Position numbers and translations under genes: made by a program. Shown here piece by piece: positions 52,031 to 58,839 of a stretch of DNA of 64,000 nt; the first letter of the stretch is position 1; each line of letters starts with the position of its first letter. The stretch spans positions 2,232,001 through 2,296,000 of the forward strand of contig NZ_JAUSQM010000001.1 in NCBI RefSeq assembly GCF_030811215.1. The letters run 5' to 3'. The DNA is from Nocardioides massiliensis (GTDB lineage Bacteria > Actinomycetota > Actinomycetes > Propionibacteriales > Nocardioidaceae). The notes beneath the pieces are model-generated. The model was given only the letters and a program-made list of their open reading frames with translations, was not told the origin of the DNA and did not search any database.

Positions 52031-53923
52031 GTGGCCGGGCTGATCAAGGACGAGGACATCGCGACGGTCCGCGAGCGCGCTCGGATCGACGAGATCATCA
52101 GCGAGCACGTCACCCTGCGCAACGCCGGCGGCGGCTCGATGAAGGGGCTGTGCCCCTTCCACGACGAGAAGACCCCGTCCTTCCACGTGACCCCGAGCCG
52201 GGGCTACTACCACTGCTTCGGGTGCCAGGCCGGCGGCGATGTCATCAAGTTCGTCATGGAGGTCGAGGGACTCGGATTCGCCGACGCGGTCGAGCGGCTG
52301 GCTGACAAGGTCGGCATCCAGCTGCGCTACAGCGAGGGGGACGCCCCGGGCCCGCGCCGCGACCCCGGCCAGCGCGCCCGGTTGATCGAGGCCCACAAGC
52401 TCGCCCAGGAGTTCTACGCCGACCAGCTCACCACCCCCGACGCGATGGTCGCGCGGCAGTTCCTCGCCGACCGCGGGTTCGACCGTGACTCGGCGGAGAC
52501 CTTCGGGCTCGGCTTCGCCCCCCGCAGCGGCGAGGCCTTGGTCCACCACCTGCGTCAGAAGGGCTTCCGCGTCGACGAGCTGATCACGGGCGGTCTCGCC
52601 GCCCAGGGTCGCTCCGCCTACGACCGGTTCCGCGGGCGGTTGCTGTGGCCGATCCGGGAGACCAACGGCGACACGATCGGCTTCGGAGCCCGTCGGATCT
52701 TCGACGACGACCGCATCGACGCGAAGTACCTCAACACCTCCGAGACGCCGATCTACAAGAAGAGCACGGTGCTGTACGGCGTCGACCTCGCGCGCAAGGA
52801 GATCGCCCGCACGTCCCAGGCGGTGGTGGTGGAGGGCTACACCGACGTCATGGCCTGCCACCTCGCCGGTGTCGGCACCGCGGTCGCGTCGTGCGGCACG
52901 GCCTTCGGCGAGGAGCATGGCCGGGTGCTGCGGCGTCTGCTGCACGACCACGAGGACTTCCGGGGCGAGATCATCTTCACCTTCGACGGTGACGAGGCCG
53001 GGCAGAAGGCCGCCATGAAGGCGTTCGAGGGCGACCAGCAGTTCGCCTCCCAGACCTACGTCGCCGTCGAGCCCGACGGGATGGACCCCTGCGACCTGCG
53101 CCTGGCCAAGGGTGACGCCGCGGTCCGGGAGCTGGTCGCGCGGCGCGTGCCGCTCTACCGCTTCGTGCTCGGCAACCTGGTCCAGGGCTTCGACCTCGAC
53201 CGCGCCGACGGCCGCGTCGACGCGTTGCGCCGCGCCGCCCGGCTGGTCTCCAGCGTCCGCGACCGGTCGAAGGTCGACGCGTTCGCCCGCGAGCTCGCCG
53301 GCATGGTCGGCGTCGACGTCGAGGAGGCCCGTCGCGAGGTCCGCCGGGCCGTGGCCCGCGGACCGGAGCAGGTCGAGACCCGCGGTCGGCGTACCCCCGT
53401 CGAGGACGAGCCGGCGCCCCCCGCCCCGCGGCCCGACGTGCCTGACCCGCGCGACCCGCGATTCGCTGTCGAGCGGGAGACCCTGAAGCTCGTGGTGCAA
53501 CACCCAGCAGCAGTCGGTACGACCGCTGCCGACCTCACCGCCGACGACTTCGCGCACCCGCACTACCGGGCGATCTGGGCAGCGGTCGCCGCCGCCGGGG
53601 GGCCGGCGGCCGCCACGTCCCCGGAGACCTGGCCGGCCACGCTGGCCGCCTCCCTGCCCGATCCGTCCGCGTCGCCGGTCCTCGGTGCGCTCGCGGTCGA
53701 GCCGTTGCGCTCGTTGCGCGAGCCCAGCAGCGACTACGTCGCCGCCCATGTCTACGGTCTGCAGGAGGTCACGACCCAGCGGCGCATCGCCGACCTCAAG
53801 TCGCGGCTGCAGCGCACCAACCCCGTCGACCAGGCGGCGGACTACAACAAGATGTTCGGCGACCTGGTCGCGCTCGAACAGCACCGCAGGACACTGCGGG
53901 ACAAGGCGGTGGGCAGTGAGTGA
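52031..53923 (+). CDS. dnaG: DNA primase
   Basis: 630 residues. N-terminal zinc finger C41, H44, C62, C65 (CPFHDEKTPSFHV, YYHCFGC); catalytic core with the Toprim box VVVEGYTDVMA and FTFDGDEAGQKA; a Pro/Arg-rich linker (about 445-475) before the C-terminal helicase-binding domain (about 500-630). Synthesises RNA primers for replication. Its last 8 bases overlap the following gene. Confidence 0.96.
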   Translation: MAGLIKDEDIATVRERARIDEIISEHVTLRNAGGGSMKGLCPFHDEKTPSFHVTPSRGYYHCFGCQAGGDVIKFVMEVEGLGFADAVERLADKVGIQLRYSEGDAPGPRRDPGQRARLIEAHKLAQEFYADQLTTPDAMVARQFLADRGFDRDSAETFGLGFAPRSGEALVHHLRQKGFRVDELITGGLAAQGRSAYDRFRGRLLWPIRETNGDTIGFGARRIFDDDRIDAKYLNTSETPIYKKSTVLYGVDLARKEIARTSQAVVVEGYTDVMACHLAGVGTAVASCGTAFGEEHGRVLRRLLHDHEDFRGEIIFTFDGDEAGQKAAMKAFEGDQQFASQTYVAVEPDGMDPCDLRLAKGDAAVRELVARRVPLYRFVLGNLVQGFDLDRADGRVDALRRAARLVSSVRDRSKVDAFARELAGMVGVDVEEARREVRRAVARGPEQVETRGRRTPVEDEPAPPAPRPDVPDPRDPRFAVERETLKLVVQHPAAVGTTAADLTADDFAHPHYRAIWAAVAAAGGPAAATSPETWPATLAASLPDPSASPVLGALAVEPLRSLREPSSDYVAAHVYGLQEVTTQRRIADLKSRLQRTNPVDQAADYNKMFGDLVALEQHRRTLRDKAVGSE

Positions 53924-54491
53924 CGCGACCGCACCGGAGCCGGGCGTGCGCCGACTGCGACGTGCGGTGCCCGTGCCCGCCGATGTCGTACGCCGGGCGC
54001 GGGCAGCAGCGGGTCTGGGCCGGCTCACACGCGTGCTGGCCGGGACGCAGGCCGAGGACGGCACGTGGCTGCTCGGCACCCGCGACCTGCTGATCGTCCT
54101 GCCCCAGGTGGGGGAGGCCGTCGTGCTGCCGTGGGAGCGGGTCGAGGCCGCCGACTGGGACCTCGAGCAGCAGCGGCTGCGGGTGCGCGAGACCGGGGCG
54201 TACGGCGAGAGCCACCCGGAGCGCACCTTCGCGGTGACCGATCCCGGGCTGCTGCTGGAGCTCCTTCGCGAGCGCGTGACCGCCAGCATCGTGCTGCAAC
54301 GGCACACGGCGGTGCAGGGGAAGGCCGGCGTCACCGTGATCGCGCGCCGTGCACCGCGCGGCGGTGAATTGCGGTGGATGTTCTCCTTCGACGAGGGCAT
54401 CGACCCCGTCGATCCCGCCGTCCGCGCTGTCGCCGACGCGGCGCTGGCCACGGCGTGCGCCGAGGTCGGGGTGAACCCCACCCGGATTTAG
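53916..54491 (+). CDS. conserved protein of unknown function
   Basis: 191 residues from the GTG at 53916, overlapping dnaG by 8 bases. Contains a beta-rich pattern (DGTWLLGTRDLLIVLPQVG, LPWERVEAADWDLEQQRLRV, RELLRERVTASIVLQRH-like) resembling small PH-like or bacterial 'RDD-less' domains, but I do not recognise the family. No signal peptide or membrane segment; probably cytosolic. It is the last gene before tRNA-Asn. Confidence 0.65.
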   Translation: MSDATAPEPGVRRLRRAVPVPADVVRRARAAAGLGRLTRVLAGTQAEDGTWLLGTRDLLIVLPQVGEAVVLPWERVEAADWDLEQQRLRVRETGAYGESHPERTFAVTDPGLLLELLRERVTASIVLQRHTAVQGKAGVTVIARRAPRGGELRWMFSFDEGIDPVDPAVRAVADAALATACAEVGVNPTRI

Positions 54492-54549
54492 CCTGGCGTG
54501 CACTTCCTTGCTAACCTGTCCCGGCCGTCGTGGTCCGTGACCGCGATAT

Positions 54550-54622
54550 TCCCCTGTAGCTCAATTGGCAGAGCATTCGGCTGTTAACCGGAGGGTTGTT
54601 GGTTCGAGTCCAACCGGGGGAG
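54550..54622 (+). tRNA. tRNA-Asn (GTT)
   Basis: 73-base cloverleaf: acceptor TCCCCTG pairs with CGGGGGA (54615-54621), D-arm GCTC...GAGC, anticodon loop CTGTTAA with GTT, T-arm GTTGG-TTCGAGT-CCAAC, discriminator G. CCA is not encoded. The last 12 bases are duplicated at 55992-56003 by the IS481 insertion immediately downstream. Confidence 0.97.
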
Positions 54623-54625
54623 CAA
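54611..54625. repeat. 15-bp target duplication, left copy
   Basis: CAACCGGGGGAGCAA, the 3' end of tRNA-Asn plus three bases, is repeated exactly at 55992-56006, directly abutting the two IS ends. Confidence 0.95.
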
Positions 54626-54646
54626 TGTGATGTCTCAGGACATCGC

Positions 54647-54683
54647 GGACGGCCGAACCCACGCCATTTGGGTTCGGCCGTCC
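54647..54683. terminator. rho-independent terminator within the IS, between tRNA-Asn and the transposase
   Basis: Perfect 15-bp stem GGACGGCCGAACCCA / TGGGTTCGGCCGTCC with a 7-base loop, followed by TTCATTTTC on the plus strand. It can end tRNA-Asn transcription that would otherwise run into the antisense of the transposase, and on the other strand it lies just downstream of the transposase stop. Confidence 0.85.
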
Positions 54684-54690
54684 TTCATTT

Positions 54691-55890
54691 TCAGCTCGAT
54701 GTGTTCGGGCGTGGGATCGGTTGGTAGCGCTTGGTGGTGTCGAGGACCAGTTGGCGGAGTAGTTCGCCGGTGGCGGCGTCGATGATGCGGATGTTGAGGT
54801 CCTGGACGAGGACGATCACGCGGGTTCGGGCGTGGGTTCGCCCGATGCCGATGGAGTAGAGCCGTCCGCTGTGGCGCAGGGTGATCTTGCCGGTCTTGTC
54901 GATGCGGTCGCGGCGGACCCGGTCGTGGGTGTCATCGGCGCGAGCGTGTTGCTCAGGGGTTGCTTTGGGGCGGCTGGTGTAGATGGTCGCGGGGGTGGCG
55001 CGGTGCGGTAGCGACCGGTGCGGTCGGTGGTGGTTGTAGGTCTCGACGAAGCGGTCCAGCAGTGCCTGGAGCTCTTCGACGGTGCTCGGTTGGACCGGTT
55101 GGGCGCGTAGCCACTTCTTCAGCGTCTGCTGGAACCGTTCGACCTTGCCGCAGGTAGTCGGGTGGTTCGGGGTGGAGTTGATCTGCCGCACGCCCAGACG
55201 CCGCAGCTCGTGCTCGAAGCCGTTGCGTCCGCCCTTGCCGCCGGACAGGCGGGTGGTGAACACCATGCCGTTATCGGTGAGGGTGGAGGCCGGGATCCCG
55301 TAGATGGTCACGCTCGCGCGGAAGGTGGTGAGCACGATGGTGCCGGTGACCCGGACGTGTGCGGTGACCGAGAGCGCGAAGCGGGAGCAGTCATCGAGCC
55401 AGCTCAAGATCTCGGTGTCCGCACCGGGGTGACCGTCGGGGCGGGTGAGGCGGTAGTGGGTGAAGTCGGACTGCCAACGCTCGTTGGGCATAGCAGCTTC
55501 GAACCGGATGTAGGAGGACTTCGGGCGTTTCTTCGGCTCCGGGACCACCAGGCCGCGAGCGGTCAGGTGTCGGGAGATCGTCGTGCGAGCGATCTCGACG
55601 CCGTGGTGGTGTTCCAGGTGCCACTTGATGGTGTCTGGGCCGCAGTCGAGCCCGGTGGTAGCGAGTTTCTCGCGGAGCTCGACGATGAGCTCCACCACCT
55701 CTTCCGCAGTGGCGTTCGCGATGTTCTTGGGTCGGCGCGAGCGCGGTTCGAAGACCGCCTCGCCCTCGGTGTGATAGCGGGCCAGCAGCTCGTAGAGCCA
55801 GGACCGTGAGATGCCGTACTCGGCGGCGACCTCGTGGACAGGACGGTTCTGGATCACCACAGCGGTGATCACCAGTCTGGTTTTCGACAT
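54691..55890 (-). CDS. IS481-family transposase
   Basis: 399 residues from ATG 55890 (an ATG nine codons earlier is possible). Helix-turn-helix N-terminus with VAAEYGISRSWLYELLARY, then the rve core: DDE residues in NERWQSDFTHYRL, TLTDNGMVFTT and GKVERFQQTLKKWL; C-terminal beta domain with RHSGRLYSIGIGR. Complete and apparently functional. Different subgroup from the transposase at 42.1 kb. Confidence 0.92.
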   Translation of the reverse strand: MSKTRLVITAVVIQNRPVHEVAAEYGISRSWLYELLARYHTEGEAVFEPRSRRPKNIANATAEEVVELIVELREKLATTGLDCGPDTIKWHLEHHHGVEIARTTISRHLTARGLVVPEPKKRPKSSYIRFEAAMPNERWQSDFTHYRLTRPDGHPGADTEILSWLDDCSRFALSVTAHVRVTGTIVLTTFRASVTIYGIPASTLTDNGMVFTTRLSGGKGGRNGFEHELRRLGVRQINSTPNHPTTCGKVERFQQTLKKWLRAQPVQPSTVEELQALLDRFVETYNHHRPHRSLPHRATPATIYTSRPKATPEQHARADDTHDRVRRDRIDKTGKITLRHSGRLYSIGIGRTHARTRVIVLVQDLNIRIIDAATGELLRQLVLDTTKRYQPIPRPNTSS

Positions 55891-55918
55891 GGCCGGAGCG
55901 TTGAGCCGGCTCAGCACT

Positions 55919-55986
55919 CAGTCCGGCATGTCGTGAGACATCAGTCCGGCATGTCTTGAGACATCAGTCCGGGATGTCCTGGACCA
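55919..55986. repeat. 23-bp tandem repeats at the transposase-proximal IS end
   Basis: Two full copies (55919-55941, 55942-55964) of a 23-bp unit beginning CAGTCCGGCATGTC and one partial, diverged copy (from 55965) lead into the terminal inverted repeat. The GATGTC/GACATC core recurs in the opposite IS end, so these are likely transposase binding sites and may overlap the transposase promoter. Confidence 0.85.
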
Positions 55987-55991
55987 ACACA

Positions 55992-56006
55992 CAACCGGGG
56001 GAGCAA
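55992..56006. repeat. 15-bp target duplication, right copy
   Basis: Exact copy of 54611-54625; the bases that follow (GACAAGAAGGG) were the original tRNA-Asn 3' flank. Confidence 0.95.
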
Positions 56007-56010
56007 GACA

Positions 56011-56051
56011 AGAAGGGCCTGACCGCAGCGCGGCAGGCCCTTCTGGTTTTT
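56011..56051 (+). terminator. original rho-independent terminator of tRNA-Asn
   Basis: 11-bp perfect stem AGAAGGGCCTG (56011-56021) and CAGGCCCTTCT (56034-56044), then GGTTTTT. Before the IS insertion it began 4 bases after the duplicated target, right behind the tRNA. It is now orphaned. Confidence 0.92.
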
Positions 56052-56077
56052 GCGCATCGACGACCGAGGAGAGCTGC

Positions 56078-56299
56078 ATGGCTGAGCTGCTGCGGACCAA
56101 CGAGGTCGGACTGGTCGCGTTGGTCGAGGCGCTGCTCAACGACGCCGGCATCCCGCACCAGGTCACCGATCGCAACATGAGCGTCCTCGAGGGCTCCATC
56201 CTCGCCATCCCGATGCGGGTCCTGGTGCCGGACGAGCAGGAGTCCGAGGCACGTCAGCTGATGGTCGATGCCGAGCTCGGGGAGTGGCTGCGACCCTGA
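56078..56299 (+). CDS. DUF2007-domain protein (putative signal-transducing protein)
   Basis: 73 residues: MAELLRTNEVGLVALVEALL, DAGIPHQVTDRNM, and IPMRVLVPDEQESEARQLM, the PF09413 (DUF2007) pattern with a C-terminal alpha-beta unit. Small cytosolic protein of unknown function. GGAGAG upstream of the ATG. Independent of the AI-2E gene, which is convergent. Confidence 0.8.
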   Translation: MAELLRTNEVGLVALVEALLNDAGIPHQVTDRNMSVLEGSILAIPMRVLVPDEQESEARQLMVDAELGEWLRP

Positions 56300-56314
56300 G
56301 GCCCGCTGGGTCGG

Positions 56315-57592
56315 TCAGCTCGCGCCGGGGGACGAGCCGCTCTCGCCCTTGGCGGCGACGCCGTCCGAAGCGGTGACCTCGTCCGTGGTCGCCTCCTCGG
56401 CAATGGTCTCGGCACGCTCGTCGTCCTTCGCCTCATGGGCGTCGGGTGCGGCCTGCGGCGCGTCTTCCGGATCTCGGGCGTGTTCGTCGAGCTGCAGACG
56501 TAGGTAGCGGACCAGGGTGGTGGCCGTCGCGACGACGGGGACGGCGAGGAACGCGCCGATGATGCCGAAGAGCGACCCGCCCCCGGTGACCGCGAGGATC
56601 ACCAGACCGGCGTGCAGGTCCAGGCTGCGGCCGACCAGGATCGGCTGGAGGACGTTGCCCTCGATCTGCTGCACGATGACGATCAAGATCACCACGATGA
56701 TCGCCGCGGTGACGCCTTGGGTGACCAAGGCGACGAGCGCCGCGACGGCGCCGGTGACGAACGCACCGATGATCGGGATGAAGGCACCGAAGAAGATCAG
56801 CACTGAGAGCGGCAGCGCGAGCGGGACGCCGATGATCAGCAGTCCGACGCCGATGAAGGCGGCGTCGACCAGACCCACCAGCGCTTGAGCGCGGATGAAG
56901 CCGCCCAAAGCGTTCCAAATCCGGAGGGAGACGGCCGCGAGGTGCGGGGCCGCGACCGGGCCGCTGAGCCGGGAGATCCACGGCACGAACTTCGGGCCGT
57001 CCTTGAGGTAGAAGAAGCACAAGACCAGCGCGAGCAGCAGGTTGAGGACGATGCCGCTGACCGCGTTGACCCCGACGAGGACCCCGTCGGCGATCGTCTC
57101 GGCGTTGCTCTGCAGCTGCTGGATGCCCTGGTCGATCAGTTCGCCGATGCGCTCCTCGCCGAGGTTGAACGGCGGGCCTTTGAGCCACTCCTGGATGTCG
57201 GTGAGGCCGGCGACGACCGCGTCGGCGACGTCCTCGCTCTGACCGGCGACGCTGGGCGCCAGCGCGAACCCGAGCCCGACGAGCAGCCCCAACGCGCCGA
57301 GGATCACGACGAGTGCAGCCAACGCGTCCGGCAGCACCCGCCGCAGGAGCGCGGCCGGCGGTGAGAGCACCGTCGCGAGCAGGAGTCCCAGCAGCACCGG
57401 AAGGACGACCACCCACAGCGCGCCGACGACCTCGAGCACCACGACGGCGAACGCGAGGATCACCAGTGTCGCGACGCTGAACCACGCCAGCTTCACCATG
57501 CCGCGCCATGCGAGCTCACCACGGGTGGGGCGCATCCCGGGCACCGACGGCGCCTTGCGCTGATGGCCGCCGGGTGGCGCGATGTCGCTCAC
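56315..57592 (-). CDS. AI-2E family transporter
   Basis: 425 residues from the GTG at 57592 with AGGAGGATCC just before it. Eight hydrophobic segments between about 45 and 350 with the family's VLGYFMGPLV-like pattern diverged, but FGAFIPIIGAFVTGAVAALVAL (split) and QQIEGNVLQPILVGRSLDLHA are strong signatures. C-terminal 55 residues are acidic and Ala/Glu-rich. The family was named for AI-2 export but members are general exporters or Na+/H+-type antiporters. Substrate unknown. Confidence 0.88.
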   Translation of the reverse strand: MSDIAPPGGHQRKAPSVPGMRPTRGELAWRGMVKLAWFSVATLVILAFAVVVLEVVGALWVVVLPVLLGLLLATVLSPPAALLRRVLPDALAALVVILGALGLLVGLGFALAPSVAGQSEDVADAVVAGLTDIQEWLKGPPFNLGEERIGELIDQGIQQLQSNAETIADGVLVGVNAVSGIVLNLLLALVLCFFYLKDGPKFVPWISRLSGPVAAPHLAAVSLRIWNALGGFIRAQALVGLVDAAFIGVGLLIIGVPLALPLSVLIFFGAFIPIIGAFVTGAVAALVALVTQGVTAAIIVVILIVIVQQIEGNVLQPILVGRSLDLHAGLVILAVTGGGSLFGIIGAFLAVPVVATATTLVRYLRLQLDEHARDPEDAPQAAPDAHEAKDDERAETIAEEATTDEVTASDGVAAKGESGSSPGAS

Positions 57593-57640
57593 GGATCCTC
57601 CTGGGGTCGGGTTCGGGCTGATCATGTCAGCCGCGGGTTC

Positions 57641-58399
57641 CTACCCACCCCATCCCATGCCGAAGACCTCGAAGGTCGCCGCGTGCGTCACGCCGAGCCG
57701 TGTCCCGGCCGGCCGCGAGCCCGACTCCAGGAACTCCTCCGGGTCGAAGTGGTCCCAGCCGAGTCCGTCGATGTAGGCGCGGTGGGCTTCGAGCGATGCC
57801 ACCCCGCGGTCGAAGGTCGCGGTGGTGTCGGCCCCATGCTGCGCGTCCGGGGACCCCGCCGCCCAGACCTCGCGGACACCGCCCCAGGGCTCCAGCCCGT
57901 CGGTCAACTGGTCGGCGAAGACCCAGCGGTTCCCGGCATCGCGCACGGCGTCGAGCGTTGCCATACCCGTGGCGATGTGGTCGGCCTGGTTGAGCGAGCG
58001 CCCGCCCCACGAGGGGCGGAAGTTGTTGGTCACGACCACGTCGGGACGGTGGCGGCGCACGGCGCGGGCGATCACCGCGCGCAGGGCCACGCCGTACTCC
58101 AGGATCCCGTCGGGCTGGCCGAGGAACTCGACGGTGTCGACGCCGACCAACCGTGCGGACTTCACCTGCTCCGCCTCGCGCACCCGCCGCGCCTCGTCGG
58201 GGCGCATGCCGTCGATGCCGGCCTCGCCGCTGGTGACCATGCAATAGACGACCTCCTTGCCCTGGTCGGTCCAGCGCGCCACGGCGGCGGCGGTGCCGAA
58301 CTCCATGTCGTCGGGGTGCGCGACCACGCACAGGGCGCGCTGCCAGTCTTCGTCGACCGGGGAGAGCGGGGCGGGTGTGTCAGCGGGGTCGGTGGTCAT
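57641..58399 (-). CDS. PIG-L family deacetylase
   Basis: 252 residues. AHPDDMEF with H28, D30/D31 zinc ligands near the N-terminus, VTSGEAGIDG, RPDVVVTNNFRPSW and QADHIATGMATLDAVRDAG, with the second metal His in DHIATG. LmbE/PIG-L enzymes remove acetyl groups from N-acetylglucosaminyl compounds, e.g. in mycothiol synthesis (MshB) or conjugate amidation (Mca). No mycothiol genes lie nearby, so the exact branch is open. Confidence 0.88.
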   Translation of the reverse strand: MTTDPADTPAPLSPVDEDWQRALCVVAHPDDMEFGTAAAVARWTDQGKEVVYCMVTSGEAGIDGMRPDEARRVREAEQVKSARLVGVDTVEFLGQPDGILEYGVALRAVIARAVRRHRPDVVVTNNFRPSWGGRSLNQADHIATGMATLDAVRDAGNRWVFADQLTDGLEPWGGVREVWAAGSPDAQHGADTTATFDRGVASLEAHRAYIDGLGWDHFDPEEFLESGSRPAGTRLGVTHAATFEVFGMGWGG

Positions 58400-58436
58400 G
58401 GCTCGACCGTAGGCGGCGACCCCGGCGCGGGCCAGA

Positions 58437-58643
58437 TCAGCGGGTCGCCAGCAGCACGACGCAGACCGCCAGGACGGTCGCGGAGACGATCCCGAGGCTG
58501 AGCGCGAGGATCCCGACGTTGCGCATGCCCGGCGTATGGTCGACCTGGCCCGAGCGGTAGGCGAGGATGCGCCAGACCCCGGCCGGCAGGGTCATGCCGG
58601 TGATCAGGGCCGCGGCGGCGGTCACGACGGCGAGGGTGTCCAT
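58437..58643 (-). CDS. small two-span membrane protein
   Basis: 68 residues with two hydrophobic helices (about 4-26 and 43-66) and a short basic loop (RILAYRSGQVDHTPGMRNVG). No family recognised. The ATG has no clear ribosome-binding site nearby but is well placed upstream of the PIG-L gene. Confidence 0.5.
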   Translation of the reverse strand: MDTLAVVTAAAALITGMTLPAGVWRILAYRSGQVDHTPGMRNVGILALSLGIVSATVLAVCVVLLATR

Positions 58644-58696
58644 GTGTGTTCCCTACCCGGTCGGCTGCGTCGTCACCCGGTAGGTTGACGCCCCGA

Positions 58697-58770
58697 GGGC
58701 CGGTAGCTCAGTCGGTTAGAGCAGAGGACTCATAATCCTTGGGTCGTGGGTTCAAGTCCCACCCGGCCTA
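58697..58770 (+). tRNA. tRNA with CAT anticodon (elongator Met, or Ile2)
   Basis: 74-base cloverleaf: acceptor GGGCCGG (58697-58703) pairs with CCGGCCT (G1-T wobble), D-arm GCTC/GAGC, anticodon loop CTCATAA with CAT, T-arm GTGGG-TTCAAGT-CCCAC, discriminator A. CCA not encoded. CAT could be Met or lysidine-modified Ile; the sequence alone was not enough to decide, Met slightly favoured. Confidence 0.85.
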
Positions 58771-58839
58771 CGTGGTGACGCGGCTCAACCGGCCGCGTTC
58801 GGCGCATATCCTGGGCCCTCGTCTTCCTGGGAGAAACTC

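Larger units (their letters stand above)
54626..55991. mobile_element. IS481-family insertion sequence at the 3' end of tRNA-Asn
   Basis: 1,366 bp, starting TGTGATGTC and ending ACCAACACA, i.e. TGT...ACA ends as usual for IS481. Terminal inverted repeats match at 15 of 19 positions, ending in AGGACATC/GATGTCCT. It is flanked by a 15-bp direct repeat, at the top of the range for this family. One transposase on the minus strand. The insertion moved the tRNA-Asn terminator (56011-56051) about 1.4 kb away. Confidence 0.9.

Noticed and set aside
48770-54481. A 1,903-codon open frame on the minus strand across mfs, dgt and dnaG
   Set aside because: It is antisense to four or five well supported genes and is a frame artefact of very high GC; its low-complexity Arg/Gly/Glu-rich product matches no family.
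54611-56006. Possible integrated phage or conjugative element at tRNA-Asn
   Set aside because: Only one transposase lies between the repeats, without integrase, excisionase or structural genes; ends are TGT...ACA as in IS481.
55992-56006. Second tRNA-Asn
   Set aside because: Only the last 12 bases of the tRNA are duplicated; no cloverleaf upstream of them.
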